Positions 50,001 through 59,974 of a stretch of DNA of 64,000 bases are shown piece by piece (positions within the stretch are counted from its first letter, which is position 1; every line of letters starts with the position of its first letter). The notes beneath the pieces were generated by a model. The model had not been told where the DNA came from, made no database searches, and saw only the letters and a list, made by a program, of their open reading frames with translations. Both the position numbers and the translations under genes were made by a program. Source of the DNA: Drosophila miranda (Eukaryota > Arthropoda > Insecta > Diptera > Drosophilidae); assembly GCF_003369915.1 (NCBI RefSeq), contig NC_046674.1:7564001-7628000 (forward strand). The letters run 5' to 3'.

Positions 50001-52740
50001 GGCAGATGATGAGGACGACGCTTTAAGCTGTTCAACATTCAGATGCGATGATATGTCAGACTTTTGGACTGGCTTAGCACGCTCCAAATGGCCTGCAGTT
50101 GGGCATTCTCTGGCTTGTTGTCAACCCGCAAACACTTCTCTGATATTAGAGCGCAGGGCTCTCTTCCTGACTAGAAATAATCACAACAAGGCTGGTGAAA
50201 ATAACTTACACTGCAACGCGGACCGCTTGACAAATATAATGCGAATGACAGGTGAAAGGATTCTAATGCCACTCTGCACTTAGACTTGCCCCAACTTTAA
50301 GATTATGGCACTCATCGCAGTGGGTTTTGCGTCACATCTGGGGGCCCTGCAATTTAATTAGTATAGTAGTAAGACTTCCTCGGTACTCCAGACTCTAGAC
50401 TCCAGACTCAGCCTCTGGTCTGATTCTATTAGGGGAAAAGATAATTAATTATAATTATCTGTCCTAAGTGCAGCCCCATTATACTCAACGCCCGCCTGGA
50501 TGATGATGATACAGATGATGACGTTGATGAGCAGCAGAGGCCCTACAAACTACTCTCTTAGATGAGTGATGGCTCTGGCATATGGGGCATGGGAAAACAT
50601 GAATATAAACCATGATTACAGAGCGGCTGAAATGTGCAGCCTGGACGCATCCAAAGAGCTTCATTTAGGCCACAACAGTTGTAGTTTCCGTAAAAAAAAA
50701 TATACAAGTCCAAGCAAATAATTTTTTTTAAAACTATTCGTAATCTTTCGGATTTTCGCCTAAGTGTTTCTATAATTTAGCTATTCTTAAATATATACCT
50801 CACGCAGCAACATAAATCGAAACGAAAACGTTTAGGGAAACGCCTACATGAAGATTATCTCTTTGTCTTGGATATATAGATATACACATCTGGTAGATAT
50901 AAGATTGTGTGTATGTAGATAGATATGGCTAGGCCTAAAATAAAATTTACCTCACTTTTTACTCAATTTCTGCGGCTTTTTCTTTTCTCTTTAAAGCAAT
51001 CATTGAAGATTCCCATGGAGGACCACAGAAATGTACCACATCACATCGTGTCCATCAAAACTATGCAAGTCACCTACCTCATCGTGTGGCATGCCTCCAC
51101 CGTCCATGCCATACAATCAATTGCACATTGTGCACGTAGTGGAGTATGTGCGTGTTTGGGGCTTCTGTTTTGGGGACTTTGGGCGGGGGGGTGGGGCTGT
51201 TTGGGGTTCGGTTTAGGGGCGTGTGAAATCGAAACCATTGAAATTGAAAACTGAAAACACTGAATGAAAAGTTTTGCGGGGGGGCTGGCCAGCCTTGGAA
51301 TTGAATTGAATTTTTCGGTGGCATGCCGGGCAAACTATGTATGGTTCAGGCTCCGGGTTGGGGGGGGCCAGGAACTTTTGCGACCCCATGTGGCCCATGT
51401 AACTGACCCACATCAACCACACACACACACACACAAACAGCAAGAAGGTGAGAGTCAGCGGGGGAATGTCTGCAAAAGATTTTCCCTGGCATGTAGAGGG
51501 AAATTTTCTGAAAGTTTTGAGCTAAAAAAAAAACTACCGAGCACACTTCATAATTGTATGCGAAAGTTCTCTGTGTGAAACTTTCCACTCTCTAAGCAGA
51601 GGCGTAGCTAGCTAACCAAAGGCCCCTCCTGGTGGCCATATATAAAAATGTAGAGCAAAAGATTTATGCAAACAGTACACGAAAGCAGTAGAGAAACACT
51701 CTCTTCTCTCTCTTACCCCTTGGCCCATAATCTGCGATCTCCAAGATTTGGAATGCCTCACCTTACAAATGAGCCACCTTGGAAGGAGAGCAAGCCGGCG
51801 GTAGGCGCTTTTGCCGACTCCTTTATGGGCTCTTCCTCACTGCATCTTATTTTTGGCTCACACACACACGCATTGCCAGATATCCCGCGACCGAACGCAA
51901 AATTGTGAGCTGACGTTCTTTCGAGAAAACTGGCTTTTCACGGCCCGAAAGGGTAACACGCACGCTCGGACCGTGTGAAATGGATATGACAGTGTTGGAG
52001 CGGTGCAGTTATGTATGCGTAGGAGGCTTAGTAGCTCTCTCATTCCATGATCGGCTTCTTCTCCCCTCTCCCACCCCTCGCCAATACAGTTGCACAGCAC
52101 TTTAGCCCCTTCCACCTTACTTCACTCACCGCTCTCTTGGAGAAAATGTGCAGAAAGAGAGCAACTAGGGCACGGATCAGAATGAGAGAATGGAATGTGT
52201 CACCTGTTGGCGAGAGTGAGATGAAAACGTGCAGCGCATGCGCATTCTTTCTTCTCTCCTTCTTCTTTGCCAAATTTTTCTCACTTTCCTTCTTATAAAG
52301 CTTGGCTGGTGAGAGCTCCAAGGCCCCTGCGTTGTTACGCCACTGTGTGTGAGGCCAGCCAAAAGTTTCAAGGTGCAAGTGCCAACGAGGCGTATACGTC
52401 ATAAATGCCATAACACGGAGACCACATTGTGGCCAGGGCCTGGGCCGGGTCAGCCATTTGAATGGGACGTGAAGCATCTGTACTGCACAGAAAAATCGAT
52501 TCAGCCTTGCAAGGGGTTCATTAGGCCATGTCCTAATTGAATGGGACTCAGGACTGGCGATTCTGTTCAATCTGTGGAGTACTCTCACAGAACTTGACCT
52601 ATTTGCCAAGTAGTGTTAGTCTCATTTTATAATCATTATATGTCTTTAGGGCACAGATTAAACATACTGCCTGGATAGTCAGATAATAATCCTTGTGTAT
52701 TTTGTTTTTGGGTGCACTCAGTTCATAAAGATTAGGTATA
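47081..52740. other. intergenic region, no supported gene
   Basis: No convincing exon is seen. The stretch contains the AT-rich block at 48.2-48.8 kb (listed), a (GCTGCT)n tract at about 48,060-48,080 and a short CA run at 51,418-51,435. Open frames at 49,891-50,283 and 50,925-51,254 lack a domain or biased codon use. Confidence 0.5.
48240..48780. other. sharply AT-rich block
   Basis: About 540 bp in which G and C nearly vanish, unlike both flanks. Composition returns abruptly to normal at 48,781 (GTGGGCAAGCCTCC). It could be a mobile-element remnant, an insertion of mitochondrial origin, or simply AT-rich spacer. The open frame crossing it is Lys/Asn/Ile/Leu-rich and has no meaning I can support. 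Confidence 0.5.
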
Positions 52741-52748
52741 GGAAATCT

Positions 52749-53510
52749 TTATGGCAACAATCGTCCGTTTAGAGACAAAGAAATGACACTCGCCGAGCAT
52801 CTGGCCTGCGTTTGAGTGGTGCACATCTTTGTGGTACTGTCAAAGTATGTGGATCCCGCGCAGGAGTAGATGGCTCCATACCATACACTTGCAAACGTAT
52901 AGCAGGATATGTATCTGGAAAACATATCTCATACGTTATAGCCTGATTGAAGCTGAGATGAATCCCCTCCCAATACTTACTGCCTGCAGGTGGTTGTGGC
53001 ATCAGAGCCATAGGGAAAGCGTCCAGGCTTCTGCAGGCTGCGGCAGTACTGGGTGGGATCTGTTATGGAAGTGCCTGTGCCGTTAGCGTCCGTTGAATTG
53101 TTCGCACAGGATGCCGGATAGGTGGCCGAACTGCCACAGATATCAGGATTATCCCTGCTGCAAACCAAACTCGTGCCGCAGGAGCCTATAATCGATGTAC
53201 TCGGCGTGTCCTGTCCCAGACACAAGGCAAATTGCGATGTGCTGATGCACGCAAATTGCTTGTCCGCACTGCATTGGTTGCAGTTCAAACAGGCCCCGTA
53301 GGTCTCATCCGGGCTGCAAAAGGTACCGCTTGCGGTACAGAAGTAGTTGGTAGGACAGCTCGTAACGGGCCCCAAGGGCACATGACCGACGGAGCAGATC
53401 TGATACTCCGTGGCCGATACGCAGGCTACATTGGCATCAGACGAACAGACATTGCACTCGGCCCAACAGCCCAGTACCCCGATTCCCAGCAAGATCAGCA
53501 GGCGGAGCAT
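52749..53510 (-). CDS. secreted Cys-rich peritrophin-like protein (cluster gene A)
   Basis: Two exons, 52,981-53,510 and 52,749-52,914, flank a 66-bp intron (CA|GTAAGT ... TTTTCCAG|A), giving 231 residues. The signal peptide is residues 1-17 (MLRLLILLGIGVLGCWA). Two short Cys-rich modules (CNVCSSDANVAC...; CNQCSADKQFAC...) are each followed by FALC/YQIC and SC-type motifs. A linker with NNST and NGT glycosylation sites comes next. The last 75 residues fit the peritrophin-A/CBM14 pattern YC...GRFPYG...TTCRQYISC...YSC...YFDSTTKMC, which binds chitin in known relatives. The intron falls inside the CRQYISC motif, as in paralogues B, C, E and F. It is likely a secreted gut or cuticle protein; the molecular target is not shown. 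An upstream TTG codon in frame is not used; the ATG matches the start of B and C. Confidence 0.85.
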
Positions 53511-53520
53511 CTTCAAGTGG

Positions 53521-53575
53521 AACTGAGACTCGCATTTGCCCTGCAGCAGAATTTATTCATTCCGTTTTATCTCAT
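53521..53575 (-). promoter_or_regulatory. core promoter of cluster gene A
   Basis: Minus-strand TCTCAGTT initiator at 53,521-53,526 (predicted +1 about 53,524). A TATA-like GAATAAAT lies about 30 bp upstream (53,551-53,558). A GATAA sits at about 53,567-53,572. The leader would be only about 14 nt. Confidence 0.5.
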
Positions 53576-54180
53576 TAAAGTTGCAATCACATTCACTATA
53601 TTGGTTTGGATTATAGTGCATCATAAAGATTAAAGGGGAATCTGGAAAAATTCCAACAACAGGAGAATCGAGTAAATCAGCTGACAAGGGATACGCGTTA
53701 GATTTGTAAAAGTAATTTAAATGTATATAAATCTACCAAAAATTCGCTACTCTACTACTACTACTTTCTACTCTACTAAAGAGTCGGTACTCAGAGCTGT
53801 CAAAGTGTGACATGTAAATGTAGGCAGCCTAAAAGACGACACTAGCCATTCAATTAGTTCAATTAAACATTAATTCTATGCTGAATAGTATTTTTATACA
53901 AGAAATAAATTATCAAAATCAATATAGAACCGTTCAAAGAAAGGATAACATTTATTCTTAGATATCGTATATTTATGATAAAACACTTAAACAGAGGGTT
54001 TAACACGACGTTTGTTTGTTCATTTAAATTATATTTTATTACTTCAGTGAGTGTCGAGTTTTAAATACTGAATACTTTCGTGTTGAACATCACTGCAGGT
54101 ATTCAAAAAACTAACCAAAATGCAAACAAAAATTCAGAGAAAATTATTTTACAGTATCTACAGATAAGCTAAAACCGAAA
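53576..54180. other. spacer between cluster genes A and B
   Basis: AT-rich spacer with a short CTACTA array (about 53,746-53,778). No open frame of note. Confidence 0.5.
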
Positions 54181-54954
54181 TTACAATAGATACAGATTGC
54201 TGAGACTTAAAGTGGCGACTCCAGCACTGCATCTGGGTGGCAATTTAGTGGTGCAGTACTTTGTGGAGCTGTCGTAATAAGTAAGGCCAGGACAATCGTT
54301 GAGAGCTCCTTTCCAGATCAGACTGGTGGCATTCACAGTACAAGAAATGTACCTAGAAAGCAATACCATAGATTAGAAAATATTATATACAGTTACAAAT
54401 GCGAGTACTCACTGCCTGCAGGTGGTTTCCGGATCGATGCCATAGGGAAACTTTCCAGTCTGTTGGATGATGCCACAATATGCAGTGGGAGTCAGTCCGA
54501 TGGGGTCTACACCGCCTGGACTCGTATCGCTGCCAGCGGGACAAGTGGGCTGGGACCCGGAAGTGGCATTGACACAGATATACGGACTGGTCGAGTCGCA
54601 TACATGGTCCGAGCCGCAGCTGCCGCCGAGCTGGGAGGGCGAGCTCGATCCCAGGCACAGGGCATAGGTCCGATCTGTGAGGCAAGCAAAGTAATCGTTG
54701 CACGATCCGCAGTTGCAGGCTCTGAGGGCCACACTCTTGCTACAAATCACGGTGGTCGCGGTGCAATAGTACCCTGAGGGGCAGGAGTAGGCCGGTTGTA
54801 TAGGCACGCTGTCATCCGAGCAGAACTGGAACGTTGTGTTGGATGCGCAGGACACATTGCTTGCGGTCGAACAGGCATTGCATTCGGCCTGGCAGCCCAG
54901 AATAAAGATCCCTAGAGCCACTCCGGTAGCCAGCAAGATCAGCAAGCGCAGCAT
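54181..54954 (-). CDS. secreted Cys-rich peritrophin-like protein (cluster gene B)
   Basis: Exons 54,413-54,954 and 54,181-54,352, intron 54,353-54,412 (CA|GTGAGT ... TTTCTAG|G), 237 residues. The signal peptide (MLRLLILLATGVALGIFILG, cut about 22-24) is followed by CNACSTASNVSC and CGSCNDYFAC Cys-rich modules. A Gly/Ser/Pro linker follows, then a C-terminal CBM14-like module YC...GKFPYG...TTCRQYISC...DCPGLTYYDSSTKYC. Architecture and intron phase match gene A, so the two are tandem duplicates. I chose the ATG at 54,954 because the signal peptide begins there and the upstream in-frame ATG (55,005) would bury it. The predicted start site at 54,968 also excludes the upstream ATG. Confidence 0.85.
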
Positions 54955-54964
54955 CTTGAAATGC

Positions 54965-55022
54965 AACTGACTCGGCCCGTGCCAGGCTTGCCCGGCTATA
55001 TGCATCCAATCTTATCTTATCA
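54965..55022 (-). promoter_or_regulatory. core promoter of cluster gene B with double GATA site
   Basis: GTCAGTT initiator (54,965-54,970; +1 about 54,968), GCATATAGCC TATA element (54,995-55,004), and GATAAGATAAG directly upstream (about 55,010-55,021) on the minus strand. GATA sites next to the TATA box are characteristic of Drosophila midgut genes (GATAe/Serpent); the tissue assignment is inference. Confidence 0.6.
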
Positions 55023-55363
55023 TCCGGAAAACTTGAACACAATAATTGCAAAGGGATTTCAGCCGATCTATATGCAGGTGGCTCTATCTCGTACAATGCA
55101 TTATCTTTGTACACTATAAATATCCAATAAAAATCACGTGTTTCTGTAAGTCACATGTGTTTTTTGTATGAACTTCTAATCTCAAGAGAACTTATGCCTC
55201 AACGATGTCATGAGAATCAGTTTTATTCCTATCTTTAGATTCAGTCAGCCCAAATCTTTTACAGGCCCTGTACCGACGCTGTAAGAGACTGTATGAGAAA
55301 AAGAAAAATGTATATGTGTAATTGAATAAACTTTAGTGCATAATTCTTAAAAGATATATCATA

Positions 55364-56140
55364 TCACACACAATTAGAAGGTTTCGTTGAAGAGCACACA
55401 GAAGTAGTGCTATTGAAATAGGGTTTCGCTAAAGGGCATTCCCAGACAGCTCCTGACCAGGTAGAACCCCGATAGAAGCACATTACGTAACTGAAATTCA
55501 AGCAGAAATATTACTACATATTTCAGAGAAAACAACTTAAACATCACCTCCGGCCGGTAGAATCATTGGGATTGGTATAGCGACCCGTGGTGGCCTTGAT
55601 CCTGCATATATCAATGATTGCTGGATCCACGGTGGTTGGGGTACTCGCTGCAATGGTGGTGGTTTCTGGGGTTGGGGTACTCGCTGTAATGGTGATGGTA
55701 GCTGTGGTGCCCGTGGAGCTCTCTGTGCTGCTGCTGGAGGTCACTGTAGGGCTCTTGGTGCTCTCTGCACTGCTCGTGTTGGACTCTGTAGTGCCCGTGG
55801 TGCTCTCTGTGCTGCTGCTGGAGGTCACTGTAGGGCTCTTGGTGCTCTCTGCACTGCTCGTGTTGGACTCTGTAGTGCCCGTGGTGCTCTCTGTGCTGCT
55901 GCTGTTGATCTCTGTGATGCAGGCAGTGAGTGCCGGGCTATTCTGACAAACTATAGCTTCTCCCGTGCAATAAAAGCCATTTTTGCAGGGGGTTGCGTCA
56001 CCAATTAGCAATGCTGCTTCATTACAAAATTTGAAGGAAGTTTCCGATACACAGGCCGTGTTGGACCAGGAAGAACAGACATTGCAGGCGGCCTGACAGC
56101 CGAGTATGCCCATTCCCAGACAGAACAGAAGGCGCAGCAT
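55364..56140 (-). CDS. secreted mucin-like peritrophin-related protein (cluster gene C)
   Basis: Exons 55,548-56,140 and 55,364-55,490, intron 55,491-55,547 (AG|GTGATG ... TTTCAG|T), 239 residues. The signal peptide is residues 1-17. One Cys-rich module (CNVCSSWSNTAC ... NGFYC ... IVC) ends near residue 75. Residues about 79-172 are a Ser/Thr/Glu/Pro mucin-like domain with an exact 28-residue duplication. The C-terminus is a CBM14-like module (IC...GRYTNP...RRSYVMC...WECPLAKPYFNSTTSVC). The second Cys-rich module of A and B is replaced by the mucin domain. The ATG at 56,140 aligns with those of A and B. It is likely heavily O-glycosylated and secreted, in keeping with a gut mucin. Confidence 0.85.
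55716..55883 (-). repeat. 84-bp tandem duplication in mucin domain of gene C
   Basis: Two units of 84 bp (55,716-55,799 and 55,800-55,883), nearly identical, encode 28 Ser/Thr-rich residues each. A partial third unit (55,884-55,905) follows. Confidence 0.95.
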
Positions 56141-56490
56141 CTTCGAAAGCGACTGAGGCAATCGACGAACTGCAACGAGCTTTAAGTGGGAGCTCGAAGA
56201 TTGCACTGTTTTCCGGCATTACCAGAGCGAACCACATCGAAGGTAGCCATGAGGAATTCGCAACTGCCACAAAGTATGCAACGGGTTTGATGCCGCTAAA
56301 TGCTGCACGACTTATCTAAATTGGGTGGCTTGAATCAAGGTCCCTCAACGCGGCGAGGCCAGGAGAGATTAAAAGCTATCTCAGACTTCCAAAATAGCTG
56401 CCAAAAATGCCCTATTTAAACCGTCTGAACAATAGCCACAGACATCAGTACCAAAAAGAATTCCATTTGGAGTAAGATAACCATCCAGAA
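56141..56490. promoter_or_regulatory. divergent promoter region of cluster genes C (minus) and D (plus)
   Basis: For D: TATTTAAA at 56,413-56,420 and an initiator ACATCAGTA (TCAGTA at 56,445-56,450), 34 bp apart, with a leader of about 44 nt. For C: CTTAAAG (56,179-56,186) and TCAGTC (56,151-56,156; +1 about 56,154). A GATAAG site (minus strand, about 56,310-56,316) lies between the two promoters and could serve both. Confidence 0.6.
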
Positions 56491-57886
56491 ATGTCATTTA
56501 TTCTCCACTTCCTGCTCGGCTGCTGTCTGCTCGCCTCGGCCAGGGCCACGTGCAACGTCTGCAATGCTGTCAACAACCTGACCTGCTACTCCCTCAACCA
56601 GACACAGGCCTGCGATGCCAATAATTTGCCCACCGGCTTGCCATTCAGCTGCCCCACCGATTATGTGTGTGTTAGCGGGTCCAACGGAGTGATCTGCGAG
56701 CCAGAGGCCAGTGCGGCTAGCGAGGCAGACTGCCAGGAGTGCAACATGTGCGACACAACCAACACCTTTGCCTGCACAGGCACCAGCAGCTTTGCCCTCT
56801 GCCTGGGCACCGACACGTTGCAGGATTCAGTCGGGACCTGTGCCGACGGCTATGTGTGTAATATCAATGACACACAGATATGTGGTCTGCCCGCGGATGG
56901 GGTAAGTTCTAACCAGGAAAGGTGCTTAGGGTGCAGGCAACTCAATAAAGAAACAGAGAGGAATGTGCAGAGCAGCAGCTGTAGCACCCCAAGTTAACAG
57001 CCTGTTACCACTCTCCTTTAACAGTCTGTGGCCGTAAAAGGTTACAGCGCACTGAAACCACTCTCTCACGGCTCGGGAATACCTGAAGCCGATTGGTCAT
57101 CCGTCTGTCAGTAAAAGCAGTTATACTTCGAAGTCATGAAAAGTTATAGAAGGCCAAATGTTATTGTCTAGACTTTTATGATGCTCAGGCAGTTCCAAAT
57201 AATTTTATACCATTTTCACGCGGTCTTTAAATCATAATAATAGATAAATAGTGTCTAAGAGACACAGTCAAAGAAATAACTCCAACTCTCTTGAATCCAT
57301 TCAGATAATGCCCACGTGTTCATATGCCGATGATTCAACTAACAGCAGCACCACCAGTGCTCCTCCAACGACGACGGCACCTTCCACCAGCAACCCAACT
57401 ACATATTGTGCCGCCGTGCAGTCCGAGGGAAGGTTTGCAGTAGGCACTGATGCCGACACGACCTGTCACCAGTATATATTGTGCAGCTTGGTCAGCGGCA
57501 GTTGGGAGGGTCAGACCTATACATGTCCGGGCAGTCTGTACTTCAGCAACGCTACCAGCCTGTGTGTCGCCGCAATGCCGTCGACCTGCTCGACCAGCGT
57601 CAGCTCCACAACCTCAACGACAGTGGCCCCAACAACGAGCAATCCTGCTGCCTATTGTGCGGCCATGATGTCGCAGGGATACTATCCCGTGGGCACAGAT
57701 TCCAGTACCACATGCCATCAGTATATCTACTGCTTTCTACTGAGTGGCACCTGGAGTGGAGAGATGTACACCTGTCCGGGCAGTCTGTACTACAACAGTT
57801 CCAGCAAGATCTGTGCGAGTGCCCTGCCCTCGACCTGCTCCACCACAGTAGCTAGCCTGACCCTCAATGGCGTGGCTTTAGAGTAA
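56491..57886 (+). CDS. secreted protein with two CBM14-like modules (cluster gene D)
   Basis: Exons 56,491-56,901 and 57,305-57,886 flank a 403-bp intron (GG|GTAAGT ... ATTCAG|ATA, phase 0), giving 330 residues. The signal peptide is residues 1-19. Two Cys-rich modules (CNVCNAVNNLTC; CNMCDTTNTFAC with FALCLG) are encoded by exon 1. Exon 2 has a Ser/Thr/Pro linker and then two tandem CBM14-like modules (YCAAVQSEGRFAVG...TCHQYILC...CPGSLYF; YCAAMMSQGYYPVG...TCHQYIYC...CPGSLYY). The intron is not in the CBM14 motif, unlike in the minus-strand paralogues, so exon 2 may have been rebuilt by duplication. Two chitin-binding modules could allow cross-linking. The open frame read straight through the exon 1 donor is not coding. 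Confidence 0.85.
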
Positions 57887-57919
57887 GTACAGGCTACACA
57901 AAGGATATTTGATAGTTTA

Positions 57920-58882
57920 TTAAATACAAGTAGCAGGCTTCATGTATGAGCACTTCTGCATCTCTGCATCGAAATAGGAGTCCGTCGGGCAATCGTATTC
58001 CTTGGCTTGAACAACAATGCTATTTTTAATGTAGCAACTGATGTATCTATAAAGATAAGATTAACAATTAAAAATACGTGTGGAAAATAATATATAGACC
58101 TTTCGTACCGCTTGCAACTGGTATCCGGAGGATCTGTGGGATACAGGCCCGTCTCCAGGTGCTGCGTACACACTTCCAAGGGGGTCAGGGGTTTCACAGT
58201 GGTTGTTGGTACTGTAGGTACTGTGGCGGTGCTCTCTGTACTCTCATTAGGGTCGGGTGATGTACTGGTAGTCGGCGATGCTGTTGTCGTATCCACCAGC
58301 TGATCGTTGAGGTCACAGGTCAGCGTTTGATTCGCCACCTCAGGAACACAGACACTATCGGTGCTGGCATCACAAACCATGCCAGTGGGACAATAACCGA
58401 ACTTCCCTGTTGGACTGACGGCCCCATAGCACATCTGAAAGATGCCACGGCTCAGGCAGGCGAACAGAAAGTTCCGATGGGCGCTGCACTGACCGCACTG
58501 GGAGGTGTCCCCACAGCTGGGCGGCCGCTGGTTGCTCTTCTGGGTACAGATCGCTGTCAGATTTGTGCAGTCGAAGCCTTCAAGGCAGTGGTAGAGTTGA
58601 TCCGTGTGAGGTGTTCCATCTGCAAAGCCGAAAGAGATGTTTAATCCGGAGTATGATATCTATAGAGGACACTCACCGCCAAAGCACAGATAGAAGGAAG
58701 TGGAATTGATGCAGGCAACTTTATTCGATTGACAGACATTGCACTCGGATACGGTTTGGCCCACCAGAAAGGCCAGAAATAGCTGGAAAACGCTTTCAGT
58801 TATTTTCCTTTCTACTTGTTAAGATAAAACCAAAACCTACCGCCGCCAAAATTGGAATAAAAATGTTGTTCTTTTGGGACAT
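57920..58882 (-). CDS. secreted Cys-rich peritrophin-like protein, four exons (cluster gene E)
   Basis: Exons 58,841-58,882, 58,677-58,782, 58,109-58,619 and 57,920-58,046 keep one frame and give 261 residues. Introns are 58,783-58,840 (GCG|GTAGGT, TTCCAG|C), 58,620-58,676 (G|GTGAGT, TTGCAG|A) and 58,047-58,108 (CG|GTACGA, TTATAG|A). The signal peptide (ILAALFLAFLVG) spans the first junction. Cys-rich modules CNVCQSNKVAC and CGQCSAHRNFLFAC precede a Thr/Pro/Ser linker and a C-terminal CBM14-like module (VC...TGLYPT...SCKRYISC...YDCPTDSYFD...KC). The first exon is only 14 codons. The third donor, GTACGA, is weak, but the join restores the family's RYISC motif. Its stop codon is 33 bp from that of gene D, which converges on it. 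Confidence 0.8.
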
Positions 58883-59974
58883 TTTCGTGTAGAGAGAGAT
58901 TGCTTGTGTTCACTGTCAAGGCTCTGAGACGACTAAACAAAATTAGTTGATAGCTTCGACATAAACCCAGAAGCTGTGTCTTCAATGTTTGCCCAGTCTT
59001 AACTTTTCTCCGGGGTCCGCGCTAATTGTTTTATTTGCCTTTTGCTTTCCACATGATTGCTGCTTTATATGGTCTCATGCTATTCCCAGATTAGCAGCAT
59101 AAGAACATACGAATATTGCGTGGGCGCGGAGACCATTGACCATTGGAGTCGAAAAACTCTTCGTTAAAAAGTGGAACGGCATGTGTCAGAAAGTTAACAT
59201 TCAAAAGGGACTACTCTTTAGTTTGTTTGGATACATGTTTGTGGATGTATTTATTGAATGCTTGATTAATCAACAGGAATTTCAGTTGAGTCCACAAACA
59301 AATGTTCTATGGATTTATTATCAGAAAGAAAGTAAAACAAAAAGTTTTGTTATGGCATACATGTGATAATATAGTCATCGTCATTATCATCATACTAATG
59401 AAGTTCATCGAAGCTCGGCCGGAAGCGTTGGTTCCTTTATCTCTTTTCAAGTATTTATCCACGGAAACCTGAAGGTTTGGTTCGTTTTCCCATGCAATAG
59501 TCTTGAATGCAGTTCAACGGCAAAACCTGAAGCCTTGGCTCAAGCAGTGCTGAAAGCTGAAGCAGTGCATCGCTGAAGCCTGAAGGTTTGGTTCGTTTTC
59601 CCTTGTTATCAGTTCAACAACGAAACGTGAAGCTTTGGTCAGTTTTTTTCGAAAGATAATAATTAATTTAAATTATTTGAATTACCAAATCATGCAAAAC
59701 TATTTTATGCAAGGTACCGTAATTTATGGCCTTCCTTCCTGGATAGAGGAGTTTAACGGTACTGGAATGAGAGCAGAATACGATTCCCATAATAAAAATA
59801 ATCCGATATGCCTCTGTGATGAAGTACTGAACGATGTCTTACCGCATTCGTAGATTCTTATTTAAGAACAGATTTATATTGTTTCTAGTTTATCGTATTC
59901 TATTACATATTGTTATTTTTATTTTGGATAATTTAAGTACATTTTATATTTATTATTAGAGTTTGAAAAATAAA
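58883..59974. other. spacer between cluster genes E and F
   Basis: AT-rich, with an imperfect 111-bp tandem duplication (59,468-59,640). Two open frames of 72-76 codons (59,136-59,366 and 59,635-59,853) have no recognisable domain and poor codon bias. Confidence 0.5.
59468..59640. repeat. imperfect tandem duplication, about 111-bp period
   Basis: CCTGAAGGTTTGGTTCGTTT recurs at 59,468 and 59,579, and AGTTCAAC..CGAAAC.TGAAGC.TTGG follows in both (near 59,511 and 59,611). The middle also carries short GCTGAAGC repeats. Confidence 0.85.

Noticed and set aside
49891..50283. 130-codon open frame in the intergenic region
   Set aside because: Weak codon use, no signal or domain and no neighbouring exons; most likely chance.
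59635..59853. 72-codon open frame ending in VLNDVLPHS
   Set aside because: No homology recognised, poor codon bias, AT-rich; possible but not supportable.
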